Source: Termitomyces sp. T153 (lineage: Eukaryota > Basidiomycota > Agaricomycetes > Agaricales > Lyophyllaceae). Taken from it: a stretch of DNA of 64,000 nt. The stretch lies in the NCBI GenBank assembly GCA_018296165.2, contig JACKQL020000016.1, positions 248,001 to 312,000 on the forward strand, given 5' to 3'. This document shows positions 1 through 12,288 of the stretch, one piece after another. A program made the translations under genes and the position numbers. Under the pieces are notes generated by a model. It saw only the letters and a list, made by a program, of their open reading frames with translations, did no database searches and was not told the origin of the DNA. Each line of letters opens with the position of its first letter. Positions within the stretch are counted from its first letter, which is position 1.

Positions 1-2688
1 GCGGACGCGTACTGCGGACGACGACCGGACGCATGATCTTGGGTATTTTCTGTGGAGTCGACTTGATTGAAATGATACTACGGTCGCTGTTCTTTCTCTT
101 CAACTTGTTATAAGGCGTATTAAAAATCGTAGCAGGAGGCCTGGTGAGAGAAGTCGATTCAACAACGGGCATCATCGGACGCACTGACTGGGATTTAGAT
201 GGAGTTTGGTGAGTGCATTTTGGTGAGGGCGGCGGGGACTCCAGAAAAAGCCTCGAGGACTCGGGTGGTACATCGTCGTGTCGGCTTGATGGCGATTGGG
301 ATCTTAGTTCTGAGAGTAGGAAGGGCGGTGGAAGGGCTTGTGCTTGAGGCTGCTCGACGTGTTCAAGCACTGTAGTTGCAGGGCCAAAGAGCCTGGGATT
401 TTCAGGCGAGTCAGAGGTTTGAACAGTGACCATGCGCGAGACCGAGATCTCGGACCCATCATCAGAATTGGGCGTCACGTTGTTTTTGGGCGGAGGTGCG
501 GATCCTGGCGGAGGCGGGGTCGACACTGGGATGGAGATTGACTCTGCACGGTCAACCCTCGCGATTAGTGGAGAAACGTCGGATTTTGAGTGTGAAGTAG
601 GACTCGATATGGTAAAGACAGGCCTCTGTTGTGTCGGCTGACTAGGAGACATCGTAGCGGGAACAAAAATAGCTGGTAACGGCGAATGTTTGCGCTTGTG
701 CGATGCGGGTGCCGATGATGTTGTATTTGGCGAAGGAAGACTATATTGTTCTTGTGGTGGAGGGTCCGCGGAAGCTTCCCTTGACGAGAACAATGTCTCC
801 CGTAACGCGGCAACATTGCCCTCGGCTGATCTAGGGGACCTAGAGGGAGTAATGGACTTATATTCAGCAATAGCTGGTGCTACCGAATCTGCTAGCGCTG
901 CGATGCTGTCTTTGATTAGAATAGGGGACCTAGAGGGAATAATGGGGTCGACAAGAGCCGGTGCTACCGAGTCACTCTCGTCCATCTGTACTAGCGCTGC
1001 AGCGCTGTCTTCGATTGGTGTATGTGGCCTAGAGGGAGTGACGGCGATAGTTGGTGCTGCAAAGTCGTTCTCGCGATCTGTTAGTGGACTCGTCAGCAAA
1101 GAAAGATAGATGCAGCGGAAAGGTATTACCATAATCCATTTGTACATGATCGTGAACTGCAGTATAATGTCAATATTCTACCCACGTAGAAAGGTGAGTT
1201 CATACCTTCGTCATCAGTCGATATCTTGACGAGTTGTGGTTGCGACTCGACATCTGGCCAATTATAATGAATATTTTTATCAACGTCGATCATCAATTCA
1301 TCGCCTTCAGAATCTGTCATAAAGGTATTGTCTTCTAGATTGCTGAAGCTATTTATATGAGATCTCAGGTCTACATTGGCCTCTTCAGCATCTACAGGAG
1401 TTTCGGTTTCATTGCAGCTGCTTTCATCTTGAGGAAAAGTTAGACATAGAGTAAAGATAGAGATATTGATTGAAACACACCGAATTCGGTAGTTACTTGC
1501 GACGACTTGCCGCGGAAGCTGTAGGCACTCCAACGAGGGTAGTCGCTCTCCGAGTCTGAACCCGGCGGGCCTACAGACGTTCGTCAGATTTGCTTTTGTG
1601 CCCAAATTTTGACCCAAAACTCTGCGACTTACGTTCAAAACTTGATGACCTTGACATTCGCTGTAATCGACGTGGAGGAGACGGGGATCGGGGGTTATTA
1701 CCAGCATCTTTGTACTCGGGTAGGACTGGACTCGTCATGATAGGCGGTTCAGACTCCAGGTCCACCACATCGCTAGCCGCATCCTTATATAGCGGTCTTA
1801 CCGGGCTTTGGGGGCGTTCTGGAAGCGGCTCCGGTATGTCGCATGAAGTTGATCTATCTTCATAGATGCGCTGGATGGGGGTCGGAGCACGACCTTCTAT
1901 TGACTCTGGTGGACTTGGGAATGCCTGTACTTCGACGCCATTTACCGTTTTCCGAGCCAGCTGTGACGCCATGATTAAATCTAGGGAATTCGATTTAGGT
2001 TCAAATCCAATGCAAAACTAAAATTTGACTGACCTTGGGCACCTGGATCTTTTACACGCTCCGAGAGCTCCCCGACGGTGTATTGTATGTTTTCAAGACG
2101 ACTTACGAGTGACATTTCATCATTACGATCGAAGCCAGCCAGTATAAGCGCTTCAACTTTTTCCATTCGTTTGTTTGCAGCTTTAGCTTGCGCCTGCTGC
2201 ATGTGAAGTGACTTCTGCATCGCTTCCGTTAACTGCAATAGCCACTTATCGGTTGCAGTCCTTGCTTCATTGACATCTTTGGCAAAGTTTTCGACAGTCT
2301 CTTCGACTTTTTTTATTGTAGCAGCTACAGATTTCTCGTGGTCAGTGAGAGTGGGTGTAATGGCAGCCACAATGGACTGTGCGAGCCTTTCCATGGCAAA
2401 GTCGGTAGTTGGAGTCACTCTGGTATGGGTCGGAGGAGGCGGTAGTGCACGCGTGGGACTTGGTATCTGAGGCGCGTGTTGTGGGCGAGTTTGAACGTGA
2501 CCGGGAGGGTGTTGCGGAATTGCGTATTGGATGACCGTGGGGCGTGCGGCACTGGAGGCATTGTGATTGTTTGTGGCGGGCACTGGGTATTGGTACGGGG
2601 CAAGAGCCTGAGACTGGAGAGTATGATGATTAGGTAAGGCCGTAGAGGCGTTGAGATCGAGTATCCTATTGCGTCTGCTCCCCGACAT
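1..2688 (-). CDS. Hypothetical Ser/Pro-rich coiled-coil protein (3' end beyond the window)
   Basis: I do not recognise this protein. The model has six exons: 2688-2034, 1980-1633, 1570-1481, 1427-1206, 1156-1130 and 1077 to the window edge. All junctions are GT-AG and all six exons stay in one frame, giving at least 806 residues. The ATG at 2688 opens with MSGSRRNRILDLN. Residues 20-90 are Pro/Gln-rich. Residues about 105-210 look helical and coiled-coil-forming, with repeated Lys/Glu heptad-like spacing around KVEETVENFAKDV. Exon 2 holds three degenerate copies of a SPV-P-YKDA unit. The last exon is open for over 1 kb and is Ser/Pro/Thr-rich, with three imperfect copies of a TPSRSP...DSxAAL...DSVAPA unit, then basic stretches such as SHKRKHSP and NKLKRKN that could be nuclear signals. 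No catalytic domain is visible. A disordered nuclear or scaffold protein is an inference from composition only. Confidence 0.62.
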
Positions 2689-3309
2689 AGCTGACGATAT
2701 GCGAGGGAGATGCAATAGGATGAGGTGAACCCAGTCCACGTGTTGTTTTATTTCTGACGTGGGGATTCAGAAGCCCATTTTCGCGTACACACTGTACCAC
2801 AGACCACAACCCGAACACAAAATTTCATCGCCGCCGGCGGGTCTCCTGCGCCATCTATGAAATCCTCGAGTTTCACTGCCTGCCGAATCTCATTAGAGAG
2901 CCTTAGGCTCCAATGAATCTGATTCTAATCATACTAGCTTCGCGATCTCAATCAGGGGCCATGGTCACATTAATTGAAAGTCCTTAGCTGGATCGTCTTA
3001 TTGACCCCACCATCGGTCAGAAACAATCAGAAAAGACCTGTCGAGAGGTCGTAATTTGTCGTAATGACCATCTCGTACCGCATAGCTGGCACCTTACTCC
3101 ACATGATGTCTTCTTCTGACATTTACAACCGGTCACCTAACCAATTCCTCATCAATCAATAAACCGACTCGGACAGCTGCCAGTAGAATGGCCAGGCAGG
3201 ATATCTATGCGAGTGAACCTAATCTCTGTTCCCATTACAGTCCGTGCACCTGCTTGCCAATGTCGGATATTACCGCGAACTTCTTGCTTTGATGTAGACT
3301 GGCCAGGGC
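2689..3309. other. Intergenic region, no gene seen
   Basis: No open frame with coding character or recognisable motif was found between the start of the coiled-coil protein gene and the ERG6-like relic. It should hold the promoter of the minus-strand gene. I could not assign individual elements. Confidence 0.5.
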
Positions 3310-4350
3310 CACCAAAGTCTTCTTATGTGGGTCGAATGTGACACTCGTAATGCTGATGAGTAATTGTAATGGCTTCTGGAAGGAGTGCTTAGGAAGGGAA
3401 GATGAGGGTGGAGCGCAAAAGCGTCTCGGCAGCTACACCGAAATCGTAAACGGCCATTTCTCGATACAGCACATCTCCATCTTTCCACTTTTCCTCTCCA
3501 TACCCATCAGGCTATTATGACGAAGTCATACGATTGTTCGAGTATGGGCCCAGTCCTTCTACTTCTCGTATTTTTACAAGGGTTCTATAAGGGAGACTTG
3601 TTTCATGCTTCTGTCGCTCGTCACGAGCACTACCTTGCGACCCAGATGGCTCTGTCCCGGCATGCATGTCCTTGATGTGTGTTGTGGTGTTGATGGTCCC
3701 GCTCGTCCAAGTTCTCGGATGTTACCATTATCGGCTCGAATAACAATCAATTCCCATTAACCGAGCGAGGAAATACACCGCTAGGGCCAGACTCGAGAAA
3801 CAGATGTAAGCACCGTTTCATCGGGTTGATTGGGAACAGTCTGGCGTGTCCGAGTGGTGTAATGACCGATGAATGGGATCCCTCTGTTCCGGAGCACAAG
3901 CGCCTTGCTCACGAGATTGAACCTGGTAAGTATATTCCTAAATATGTCCTCTTCACTTGGCTCGCGGAGCCCTCATGACTGCTGAGTATGGGAAGACTTG
4001 GCTGCCCGCCCCAACCCTATTCCGTGGTACTACTCACTCAAGGGTGATATCTTCAAAGTGCAGACCTTCGGGGACTAGACCATTCGGCGGGTGAGTTGGA
4101 GCGGCAAGCTTGTTACTTTCCGTCTTATGGAATGGTTTGGACTTGTGCCCAAGAGATCCCAGTCTGTTGTGAATAAAGGTCACGGCTGATGCTCTTGTGG
4201 GGAGTGGTCAGACTAGGTTTCTAAAGCTCTTGATGGTCCTCATTATCCTTCTCACGATCTTTCGATGGATCTTCACACCGATGTATTTTGCAGTCGGTCG
4301 AAACCCTACTGTTTGAGATGCGAGTATTGTCACAGAACCTACAATGCTTG
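3310..4350 (+). pseudogene. Decayed copy of ERG6 (sterol 24-C-methyltransferase)
   Basis: This stretch aligns along nearly its whole length with the intact ERG6 gene at 14042-15294, but lies on the opposite strand. Recognisable pieces in order are NGFWKE-LGRED, KRL-SYTEIVNG, the sterol-box region ending in EYGPS-like sequence, VLDVCCGVDGPA (two glycines of the SAM loop replaced), the [11 protein letters not shown] segment, the IPWYYSLKGD segment and the final FTPMYFAVGRNPT. The first intron is still visible but its GT donor has become GC. About 170 bp covering most of exon 3 and neighbouring sequence is missing. A TAG follows the KGDIFKVQTFGD segment, and several frameshifts are present. Homology runs on past the stop codon into 3' flank. 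Retained introns and flank mean it arose by DNA duplication, not reverse transcription. It cannot make a working enzyme. Confidence 0.85.
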
Positions 4351-5916
4351 GCTCTTATCCGTTCAGTGTCAAACTTTGCTCAAACTTTATGTACCAATAT
4401 GGCAAGATTATCAGTCACCAATCAATTTCGGCCGGCCCTACTGAATGTGCATCCTGGTCTGCCAAAGCATATCAGTCAACGGCCCTTCCACTATCTGGAA
4501 TTATTAGACCCTCATCGTTGCTAATCTGACTCACGAGTCGAATCCCACCGCTCCTCGTCTTACAAACAGCGAACTAGAGCAACGAAGGAAGTAACCTGTA
4601 TACCCACTGACCACCCGATACTGGTCAATGCAATGTCCAAAGTTGCAAAATTCGGAGATACAGATAAGGAATAGGATGTAGGAACACGGTACACCAACAT
4701 CTCTTAGCAAAAAGATTTTGCCGACCCGCGAACCAAGGAATAATTTTCGCTTTATCTGTACCAGAAAAGTCGTGAATTTGCCTCGTCACCCCGGTCGCGC
4801 TGTATGGATGAACGCAAGTATCGTATGGTAATCCAAAGTACCTCAGCGGTATCATTGCAGAACAAATCTACCATATTCAAGTCGATGAAGATCGTTGATA
4901 ACTACGTACCGCAAGTGGCCGCTGTCTCAGAATTTCAGATTGAATCCGATACCGTTTGTTCGACATGCTATCCGTTCCCTGCCTCATTGAATCAGTCTAC
5001 CGGATCCAACTTCACTTCTCGCTCGAAGTATTTTTCGCTGTATTGAATGTTGTTACATACTGAATATCAACAACCTCTGCTATCCTCACTGACACTGAGT
5101 AGTGAACCTTGGGAGAGATATGACAAAGAATCGAAGCTACCACGCGAGTGCCGACGTTGCCGTCGAAGTACTTATAGTAGGTCACTTCCCGTAAGACCCT
5201 TTAGCTTTTAGATCCGAAAAAAAAACTTCTCTAAATCTCAACTTCAGAAATGGTCGTTGATTTACTTATATCCATCTGGCCAAACTACATTCTAAATCAA
5301 AAGCAAAAGGAGACTTACATAGTCCTCTCGAATGCCGATTTTACTTTACGTTCCAGAAACACGCAACGGAAATACAACGTGTTATCTTTCGGCGACATGG
5401 ATGACCGTGTCGTTAGCCACTGTTCGAAGGTCAGCGTGACTGCAGTGGTGCACTGTCGCGATTATGTGTTTTAACTTTATACGTGGATAGTGTAAGTATA
5501 CGTAGCTATGCTATGCTCTACCACGCAGTCCGCAGCTTCTTATGGAGCAATTATCCTCAAAATTTTTCTGGTTTTTTTTGTGAGTTGGATTCTATTCACG
5601 TACTAAGGAGTCTTCAAATAGTTCGAAGATGACGACTTGAAGGGATTGTTACTTTTCGTCACGTCTGACGCGAGGAATCCTCAGAGCGGAGCTCGAAATA
5701 ACAGGTCTCGCTCACGGTCAGGTGCTGTGACGATTTGTGACCTGTCGACTCGGCTGCCCACCGCGGTGGTAGGGCATATTTGTAGGCCGTCATCGACATT
5801 TATCGTGTTGCCGGATATTTCCGTCAAACTCTTGCGCTTGCGTCGACCTTGCGAGGGCTACAGTACTGTCTCTATGGATCTACCAAGTATATCTAATCTC
5901 ACATACAGGAAATAAC
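4351..5916. other. Intergenic region, no gene supported
   Basis: Only short frames without recognisable motifs occur here. The longest (4804-5046, 5250-5474 and 5637-5915 on the plus strand) show no family signature and no credible splice partners. The right part should contain the promoter and leader of the flavin monooxygenase gene. Confidence 0.45.
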
Positions 5917-7471
5917 ATGCTTATACTGTCAAGTATAGCGATACAGCCGGAATTATATTCGAATGACAAGGTGACAACGAATGGCAAAGCAATCTGCATT
6001 ATCGGTGCAGGACCTGTCGGGCTGGCAGCATTAAAAGTACTTCTAGACTCGTCACAATATAGATCTGGGGAATGGAAAACTACAGTATTCGAAGCTCGCG
6101 ATGAATTGGGAGGTGTATGGTGCGTAACGAGCCTTGGAAATCCTGACGAAATCTTCAGGCATTTCCTATAGGCTTCCTGCACCGATACCACCAACAGGCG
6201 AACCCCCCGAGAGCTCGATATACGCCTCGCTTACTACAAACATACCACACCCCGTGATGGCGTATACCAGTTATCCATTTGCACCATCAACGGCCCTCTT
6301 CCCCGATGCCAAAGTCGTACTAAAATATCTGAACGATTATGCTGACCATTTCCACCTACGGCCCCATATTCAGTTCAAGACGACTGTCAAGAAAGTCGTT
6401 TGGAATGCTTCGCGATGGGAAGTAACAACTTCAGCGAATACAGTCCTTTCATTCGACCTAGTGATGGTGTGCAATGGGCACTACCGAATACCTCGATATC
6501 CCGACACTCCCGGTATGACTCAATGGCTTTCTTCCGGTCGGGCTAGCCATTCTGCTACGTACAGGCACCCATACGATATGGGTGATACCGTACTCGTGGT
6601 TGGTGGTGGGCCCAGCGGCCAGGACATCTCTGCTGCGATGTGTACCACCGCTCGTACTGTCATTCACTCTGTCACCAGTGCCACAGCAGAAGACATCGGG
6701 AATCTCAAGCGACGGGGTCGTGTCACACACTTCGGCGATAATGGGCGGGTCACATTTGAAGATGGGTCAGTTGAAACTGGAATCGATCACTGTATCCTCG
6801 CAACAGGATATGAATACTCCTTCCCTTTCTTCTCAGAGGATGTCCTTCGATCTGCCGTACCTTCACCAGTCCCACCTCTTCCCTCGGAACTTTATAATTC
6901 TACTTATGGTGTCTTTCCTCTGGCGCGACATCTGTTCCCTCTCACGAAGACGTTTCCGTCTTCGAATCTCGCATTTCTTGGACTATTAATTCATGTAGCA
7001 CCGTTCCCACTTGTCGAGGCCCAAGCACGGGCAGTGTTACATGCATTCGCAAATCCAGAAGATCTAGAGCCTATGCAAGAGGCCGTGGACATCATGACGC
7101 GCTATGAAGAACTGAGAAAAAAGGTTGGCGACGATCCTCGATCGATTGCAAAGGCATGGCATCATTTTGAGACCTTGGAACAATTTGAGTACAGGGACGC
7201 CTTATACAAGTTCTGTGTGGCATCAGACGGGGACCTGAATGCTGTATGGTTGAGTGCCCAAAACGAAAGAAGTGCTAGAGTACCGGAGTGGGAGAAGGAA
7301 ATGTATTGTAAGAAAATTTTACTGAGAAAGGCTTGGAAACGTGTAGAAGAGCTCGGAAAGGCGGAGGAATGGGTCAAGGGCATTGGTCAAGGGGGAGTGC
7401 ATGAGTGGGTCAATATGACGAAGAGGCTAGAGAAATGGTATGAAATCGAAGAGACGAAATCGAAACTATAA
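5917..7471 (+). CDS. Flavin-containing monooxygenase (FMO family)
   Basis: Two exons, 5917-6119 and 6172-7471, give 500 residues. The single intron joins GGV to WLPAP and restores the family's GG-W sequence. An FAD-binding GxGxxG (GAGPVG) lies at about residues 30-35. A second dinucleotide fold with GGGPSG, expected to bind NADPH, lies at about 212-217. The ILATGYEYSFPF motif typical of FMO-like enzymes lies at about 275-286. The FMO signature FxGxxxHxxxY is present as SSGRASHSATY, so its leading Phe is Ser. The C-terminal 200 residues are acidic and helical. Members of this family use FAD, NADPH and oxygen to oxidise nitrogen, sulfur or carbonyl groups; the substrate cannot be read from the sequence. 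There is no signal peptide, so it is probably cytosolic. The start is the first ATG before the FAD motif; a short upstream exon cannot be excluded. It has one intron where most other spliced genes in the window have several. Confidence 0.85.
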
Positions 7472-8917
7472 TAAACCAATGCTGATAACCTTGATCGGGT
7501 TGCGTCTGTATTGACAATTATGCATAACCAGAACCTCGCAAACGCCGAAGGAGTGATCGGCCCTTCCCGTTAAGTACTCTGCATTTGCCAGGCTTACGCC
7601 GATGGCCCACCCATACACCAAAATACTAGACGACACGTCAGGTAACGTAGTATCCTTCAGCAGCCAAGAACACACGACAGCGGAGTCCAATGGCAGCAAT
7701 AGACAATTGTTTAACTGCCCATATGGCGGCTCAAGTCCCCACACTCGGAGAGTCTAATTGAATGATCAATCTTGTTGCTCAAACTTTAGCATGAATAGAT
7801 TCTTAGGGCCTTTCCGGATTAGAATTGGGCTTATGCTAAACCCGGATTTAAGGAGGTTTAGTGAAATCTGGACATTAATCCGAGATCATATTGAACAAAC
7901 CGTTCGGGTTGTGGATAGGTTAACGCAAGCCTTGTTACCGTCTTGTAACACTGATTCCGTTGTGTACAATCCAATCAAAGTTTCGTCATCTCTTTGTTCA
8001 TGGAACCATTGCAGTTACTATGGCACGTTCTCTCAAGAAAAGGAACGATGCAAACAAGAAAACGAAAATCCAGGCAACTCGCGAGTCTTTTTTCGGTGGA
8101 GCTGGGGCCAAGTGTTCAAGTGTGAATCCGACAACAGCTCCCCCAATTGCTGCAAACACAGCAGAAGCCTTTCAGTGCTTCTTGTCCCTCATTTCTTTTT
8201 TGATTTGATAGCCCCTATCAGGAGCCCGAAGTTTTAGAGACAGTAGAGATAAGATTGGTTGAATCCGTGACAATTAGTCACAGCTATTTCGTGCGATTCA
8301 ACCCAACCTGCAAGCAACTCCGGAAGGGCCATTAGGCCTTAGGATTCATGATGCTTGGACGATACGCGGGTTTGTAGCACATCTCTGCAGAATTGACACT
8401 CAAGAGGATATTGAACGTTGAATGACTATTTTTGGCAACGGGCTGAAGGAAATGTTTCATGTTTATCTGACTACTCTTTGACGTTCCACTGAACAGTCAC
8501 TTGAGAATTGCGATCCACGTGAAGGGTTTGATGCTTGCAGCCGAGACGGTCGACAAAACGGGGAAGTTGAAGAGCCACCTTAAAGTGCTACAGAGCTCCC
8601 TTTTTGATGCTGATCCAGAGTCTTCCCAACCGACTCCCTTCAGACAAGGGAGAACTCCTTCCTAGTAGAAATCGGTGGCTTACACTACATTCCTTGTACT
8701 CTGCTCAGAGTGGACGACAACGACTACGATGCCATGTAAACCCTTTGTAGTGGTGTCAACATATACATATGCGAAACTTCACGATGTTGGTCAGCCACCT
8801 GCAATATATGTCTGACATGAAAGCTTCGAGTAACCTTGAGTTTCTGTCTCCCTCTCGTCTTTCTTCTTCACTGTACCTTGACGCCTACACGGCCCCACGC
8901 TCGTTTCAAACAGTACT
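7472..8917. other. Intergenic region, no gene supported
   Basis: Frames at 7758-8237 and 7960-8208 overlap in different frames and match nothing I know. A Lys-rich stretch beginning MARSLKKRNDANKK at about 8020 looks superficially like a small basic protein, but the remainder is not convincing. I see no RNA gene here. Confidence 0.4.
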
Positions 8918-10240
8918 ATGACCGTCCAAATCCGCGCCATCACCGCGCTTATCTTTTGCCTCCACTTTATCGTGATTTCGGCTTCACCCACTCCATCGTG
9001 GTCAGTTCATCGGCCGAGAAAGCATGCGAAATGGATGCTGGCACGACAAGCGAATCGCTCGCAGGATACGAAGGCGAATGATGCCCCTTCGAACCTTCCT
9101 CCTGTTAGCGTAGTCTTCAATATGATGGCTGACGCTCATCAGAGTGTCAAACCTGCGCAGGTCCATGTTTCACCAACCGTGACATCTCAGGTTCTTGTCG
9201 TCCCCGCGAGCTCTACCCTCCCGACCGCTGCAAAGGTTGACGCTGCACTGGCTCCGACCATCACCATCGTACAATCTTCGTCTCTGGCTTCCTCCCGTTC
9301 ACCGACTGCGACTCCTGAGGCTCACGCTTCCGAGCAATCTGCTGTTACTAGACCCTTTGCTCCTACTGGGTCAAGTATTCTGTCTGAGAATTCTGGGAAT
9401 TTTCGCGGTATCACTGAGGCGAGCAACCCCAATGGATCTGGCACTGCCTCGAGTGTGCACCCTATGGAAACAGGGACTACCTTGGACGCCGCGCAACACA
9501 CATCTACCGACGCCACTCCACACGGAACTGCTAGCAGACTCCTCATGATTTGTGCAGTGATGGCGAGCTTGATAGCATTGATGTTCTTGGTGTATATTAT
9601 CCTGAACTACCGGTTGTTTGCTATCTGTGGGAGAAAACAGGAAGAGGAGGAAGACTCCTGGAGAAAGATTGCTTCACCACCACTTCCTGGAACCTATCAG
9701 GATGCAGAGAAAGAGATCGTTTATCAAACTCCTCGGTCACAGCTCTCAGCGTCATCAGTCTATTCAAGCCACCCCAGCGAGAGCCCGGGGTCTGTATCTG
9801 TTTCGAATGCTCGCTTCGACTCTACCATTCCTGAGGTCATCGACATTAGCCTGAATTTTCCACGAAGCAAATTCTCCATCTGTTCGTCAGAATACCCCGC
9901 TTCCATTCGTTCTCAGTCATCCACTCATTCCATTGTCGCCCCTTTGCATGGGGAGCAAGCCGATCCATCGACCTTTTTGCCAGCCCATGGGTTTGACTGC
10001 CAACCGCCTCAGCCATTAGAGGATAACCGTCATTCGAGGACCCACAGTGAGCCGATCGTCCGCCCTGACAACACCGGAGGAGCTTCGCAACTTTTGGTTC
10101 GCGCAATTCACCATAGGAGGAGTAGATCCATCTCAGGTCTTACGTATACGGTTAAGCAGGAACAACGGGAATCAGGATCATCAGCAGGAAATTGGACTGA
10201 AAGCCCACGGAGTCCTAGTGGGTGGCCTTCCGCATTATAA
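8918..10240 (+). CDS. Single-pass membrane protein with Ser/Thr-rich ectodomain
   Basis: One uninterrupted frame encodes 440 residues. Residues 1-22 (TALIFCLHFIVISAS) look like a signal peptide ending at ASP. Residues 25-205 are rich in Ser, Thr, Pro and Ala and would be heavily O-glycosylated outside the cell. One hydrophobic segment, about 207-230 (LLMICAVMASLIALMFLVY), is followed by a Cys/Arg/Lys stretch and an acidic EEEED run, as expected for a type I membrane protein with a cytoplasmic tail. The tail (232-440) is Ser/Pro-rich with RSRS and SSVYSS clusters suited to phosphorylation. I do not recognise a family. Proteins of this layout are common in Agaricomycetes and some act as wall sensors, but that role is inference from topology alone. 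The reading frame is intact and codon use looks ordinary. Confidence 0.75.
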   Translation: MTVQIRAITALIFCLHFIVISASPTPSWSVHRPRKHAKWMLARQANRSQDTKANDAPSNLPPVSVVFNMMADAHQSVKPAQVHVSPTVTSQVLVVPASSTLPTAAKVDAALAPTITIVQSSSLASSRSPTATPEAHASEQSAVTRPFAPTGSSILSENSGNFRGITEASNPNGSGTASSVHPMETGTTLDAAQHTSTDATPHGTASRLLMICAVMASLIALMFLVYIILNYRLFAICGRKQEEEEDSWRKIASPPLPGTYQDAEKEIVYQTPRSQLSASSVYSSHPSESPGSVSVSNARFDSTIPEVIDISLNFPRSKFSICSSEYPASIRSQSSTHSIVAPLHGEQADPSTFLPAHGFDCQPPQPLEDNRHSRTHSEPIVRPDNTGGASQLLVRAIHHRRSRSISGLTYTVKQEQRESGSSAGNWTESPRSPSGWPSAL

Positions 10241-12288
10241 GTATAGTATTACGACTATCATGTGAAAATATACACTCTTTGATTTTAAATATGAGTACTC
10301 GAAGTAATATATATGGAAGTCATGGGACGCAAGGTTAATGGTCATTTAATCGAGTAGAGCCTCCTCTTATGTGTCATCACGAAACTCGGCCCATTCCTTG
10401 CCCATGAATGCATTATGAGGGCCAACCTCTGACGCGGGGAGCTCTGTAATGAATGTGTACAGCTTTTTCAACGGCCAATACCTTCACACTGGAATGTGTG
10501 GAACTCGATCAGCACATACACAAATAATCCTTCACATGTAATCTTCATAATAGTCGCCTGTTGTCCGGGCTACGACGAAGCCGCGGGCACGAAGTTGTTG
10601 TAAACGAGACTTTCAAATTTCAATCATGAGGTCAAACCAAGCTTCCCACTTCCTCGAGACCTTCCCGCGTTACCTGCAGACGTGACGTCTGTACTATCAC
10701 ATGTCTTGAGAGTCATATGTTCTCAAGCAATTTTGACCCCAAGCTCTTGTCAGACACAGAGACGACTTGAACAACTGTTCTGTCGATCAAATGGCCTACG
10801 AGGCAAATTTGGTTTTATTTAGAGGTCTCTCTCTTGTTTGGGGGAGTGTTTAAAATACGCTTTGTGACCAGAGCCAAAATCACCTCCAAAAAAGTCCGCG
10901 GTTGCGAGATAGAGGTTTCTTCAAATGTCGATATGTACCATCGTTCGACGGTGAATTGTCGTTGTACGATTGAATGCAAATACAACCCCGCACTATCTTT
11001 CATACACCGAGCGACTTGTCGAGATGTCCCAGAATTGTAGTTCTGGATGTACCTTCAATAGGTATGTCTGAGAAGGGAAATCGTAGAATGGCAAATGAAC
11101 GACAAAATCATCCGCTATTGCCTTGTCTGTGTCAGACGAATTTCTATCTTGCATGAAGAGGCTCATAGACGTATTTCTTTCCACTATGGATCGGAAGAAA
11201 CCAATGAGATCCTTGGGAAATATATCTGGTGGGTAGCAGTCAAAAGAATATTGATGTTCGAGATACGGATTCAAGTATGAATGAATCTGGGTAACATGGC
11301 GTGAACTGCTCGCGGTGGCCGTATACCTTGTCGTCTCACCTGTCTCATCGGAGGCGAGTGGCTGAGCACAAGAAAGAGAGATGATGACAAGATTTGCATC
11401 ACATTATAGGTCAAGATTATGGACATGACTCGGTCCATGCCTTGGCGGGATATCGGTGTTGACAGATGAGCGGATCGCAAACATGAACGGTTTAGTTTGG
11501 TCGAGAGGTCTCGAAAATCCCGGAGAGCGGAGGGTCGCGGTATGGAGTTCAAAGATCAATCTGGCAGGCAATTCGCTGACAGCATAAATTGGATGTCTTT
11601 GAAACCAAGAATCACTTCACGGGTGCAATCATAGGTGCTCTTGAGTCAATCTGGAAAGCAATGACCATAGATGTTGGATCATCTGAGTTCCAAGCGAATG
11701 TTCTTTCTGTGTGTAGAAGGAACTTCGGATTCATAGTTTGATAGACGGAAATAGGTCAAAGCTCACTGTGGGATCACGACGCCTTCAGACTTTTCTGTCA
11801 GAAAACCAATCCCGACCACTGCCACCGACTCATGATGTCCGCTGTGAGGTTCCCGTCAGCCAGGCTACAGGGTGGTGTAGATGCATGATGCACTGGCCTC
11901 CGTAGTTGGTATTGCATAATTGATGTATTGTACTATCTAGGGGATGTTGACAAAATAAGCTTCTGTGTCAATCAAAGATGAGGAAGTAAAAACTGATTTC
12001 GAAGCTGAACTGAAAATGACTAAGAGCACGAACCGGTAAGGATACCGAAGAGGATACTTTCATATTTCGACGCGTGGCTTAGATGACTCAATGTGTTCTC
12101 GTCAAGTTCACTATGAATTCTAGTCCAGGTTGTAACATAAAGGTTGTAACATAAATAAGTTGACTCAACAGTGACAGAGCATAGCAGAAGTGATAAGTGG
12201 TACAGAGACAAAATAGGAAAGGTGGGTGCGGATCAGGATCCAGAATCAATAGGTATGAGACACGTACACAGGGTAAAGATGCCATCCG
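10241..12288. other. Intergenic region, no gene supported
   Basis: About 2 kb with only short overlapping frames on both strands and no recognisable domain, tRNA or repeat. It separates the membrane protein gene from the 3' end of the minus-strand gene at 12289. Confidence 0.45.

Noticed and set aside
7758..8237. 159-codon frame in the intergenic region
   Set aside because: No motif, overlapped by another frame, no splice partners.
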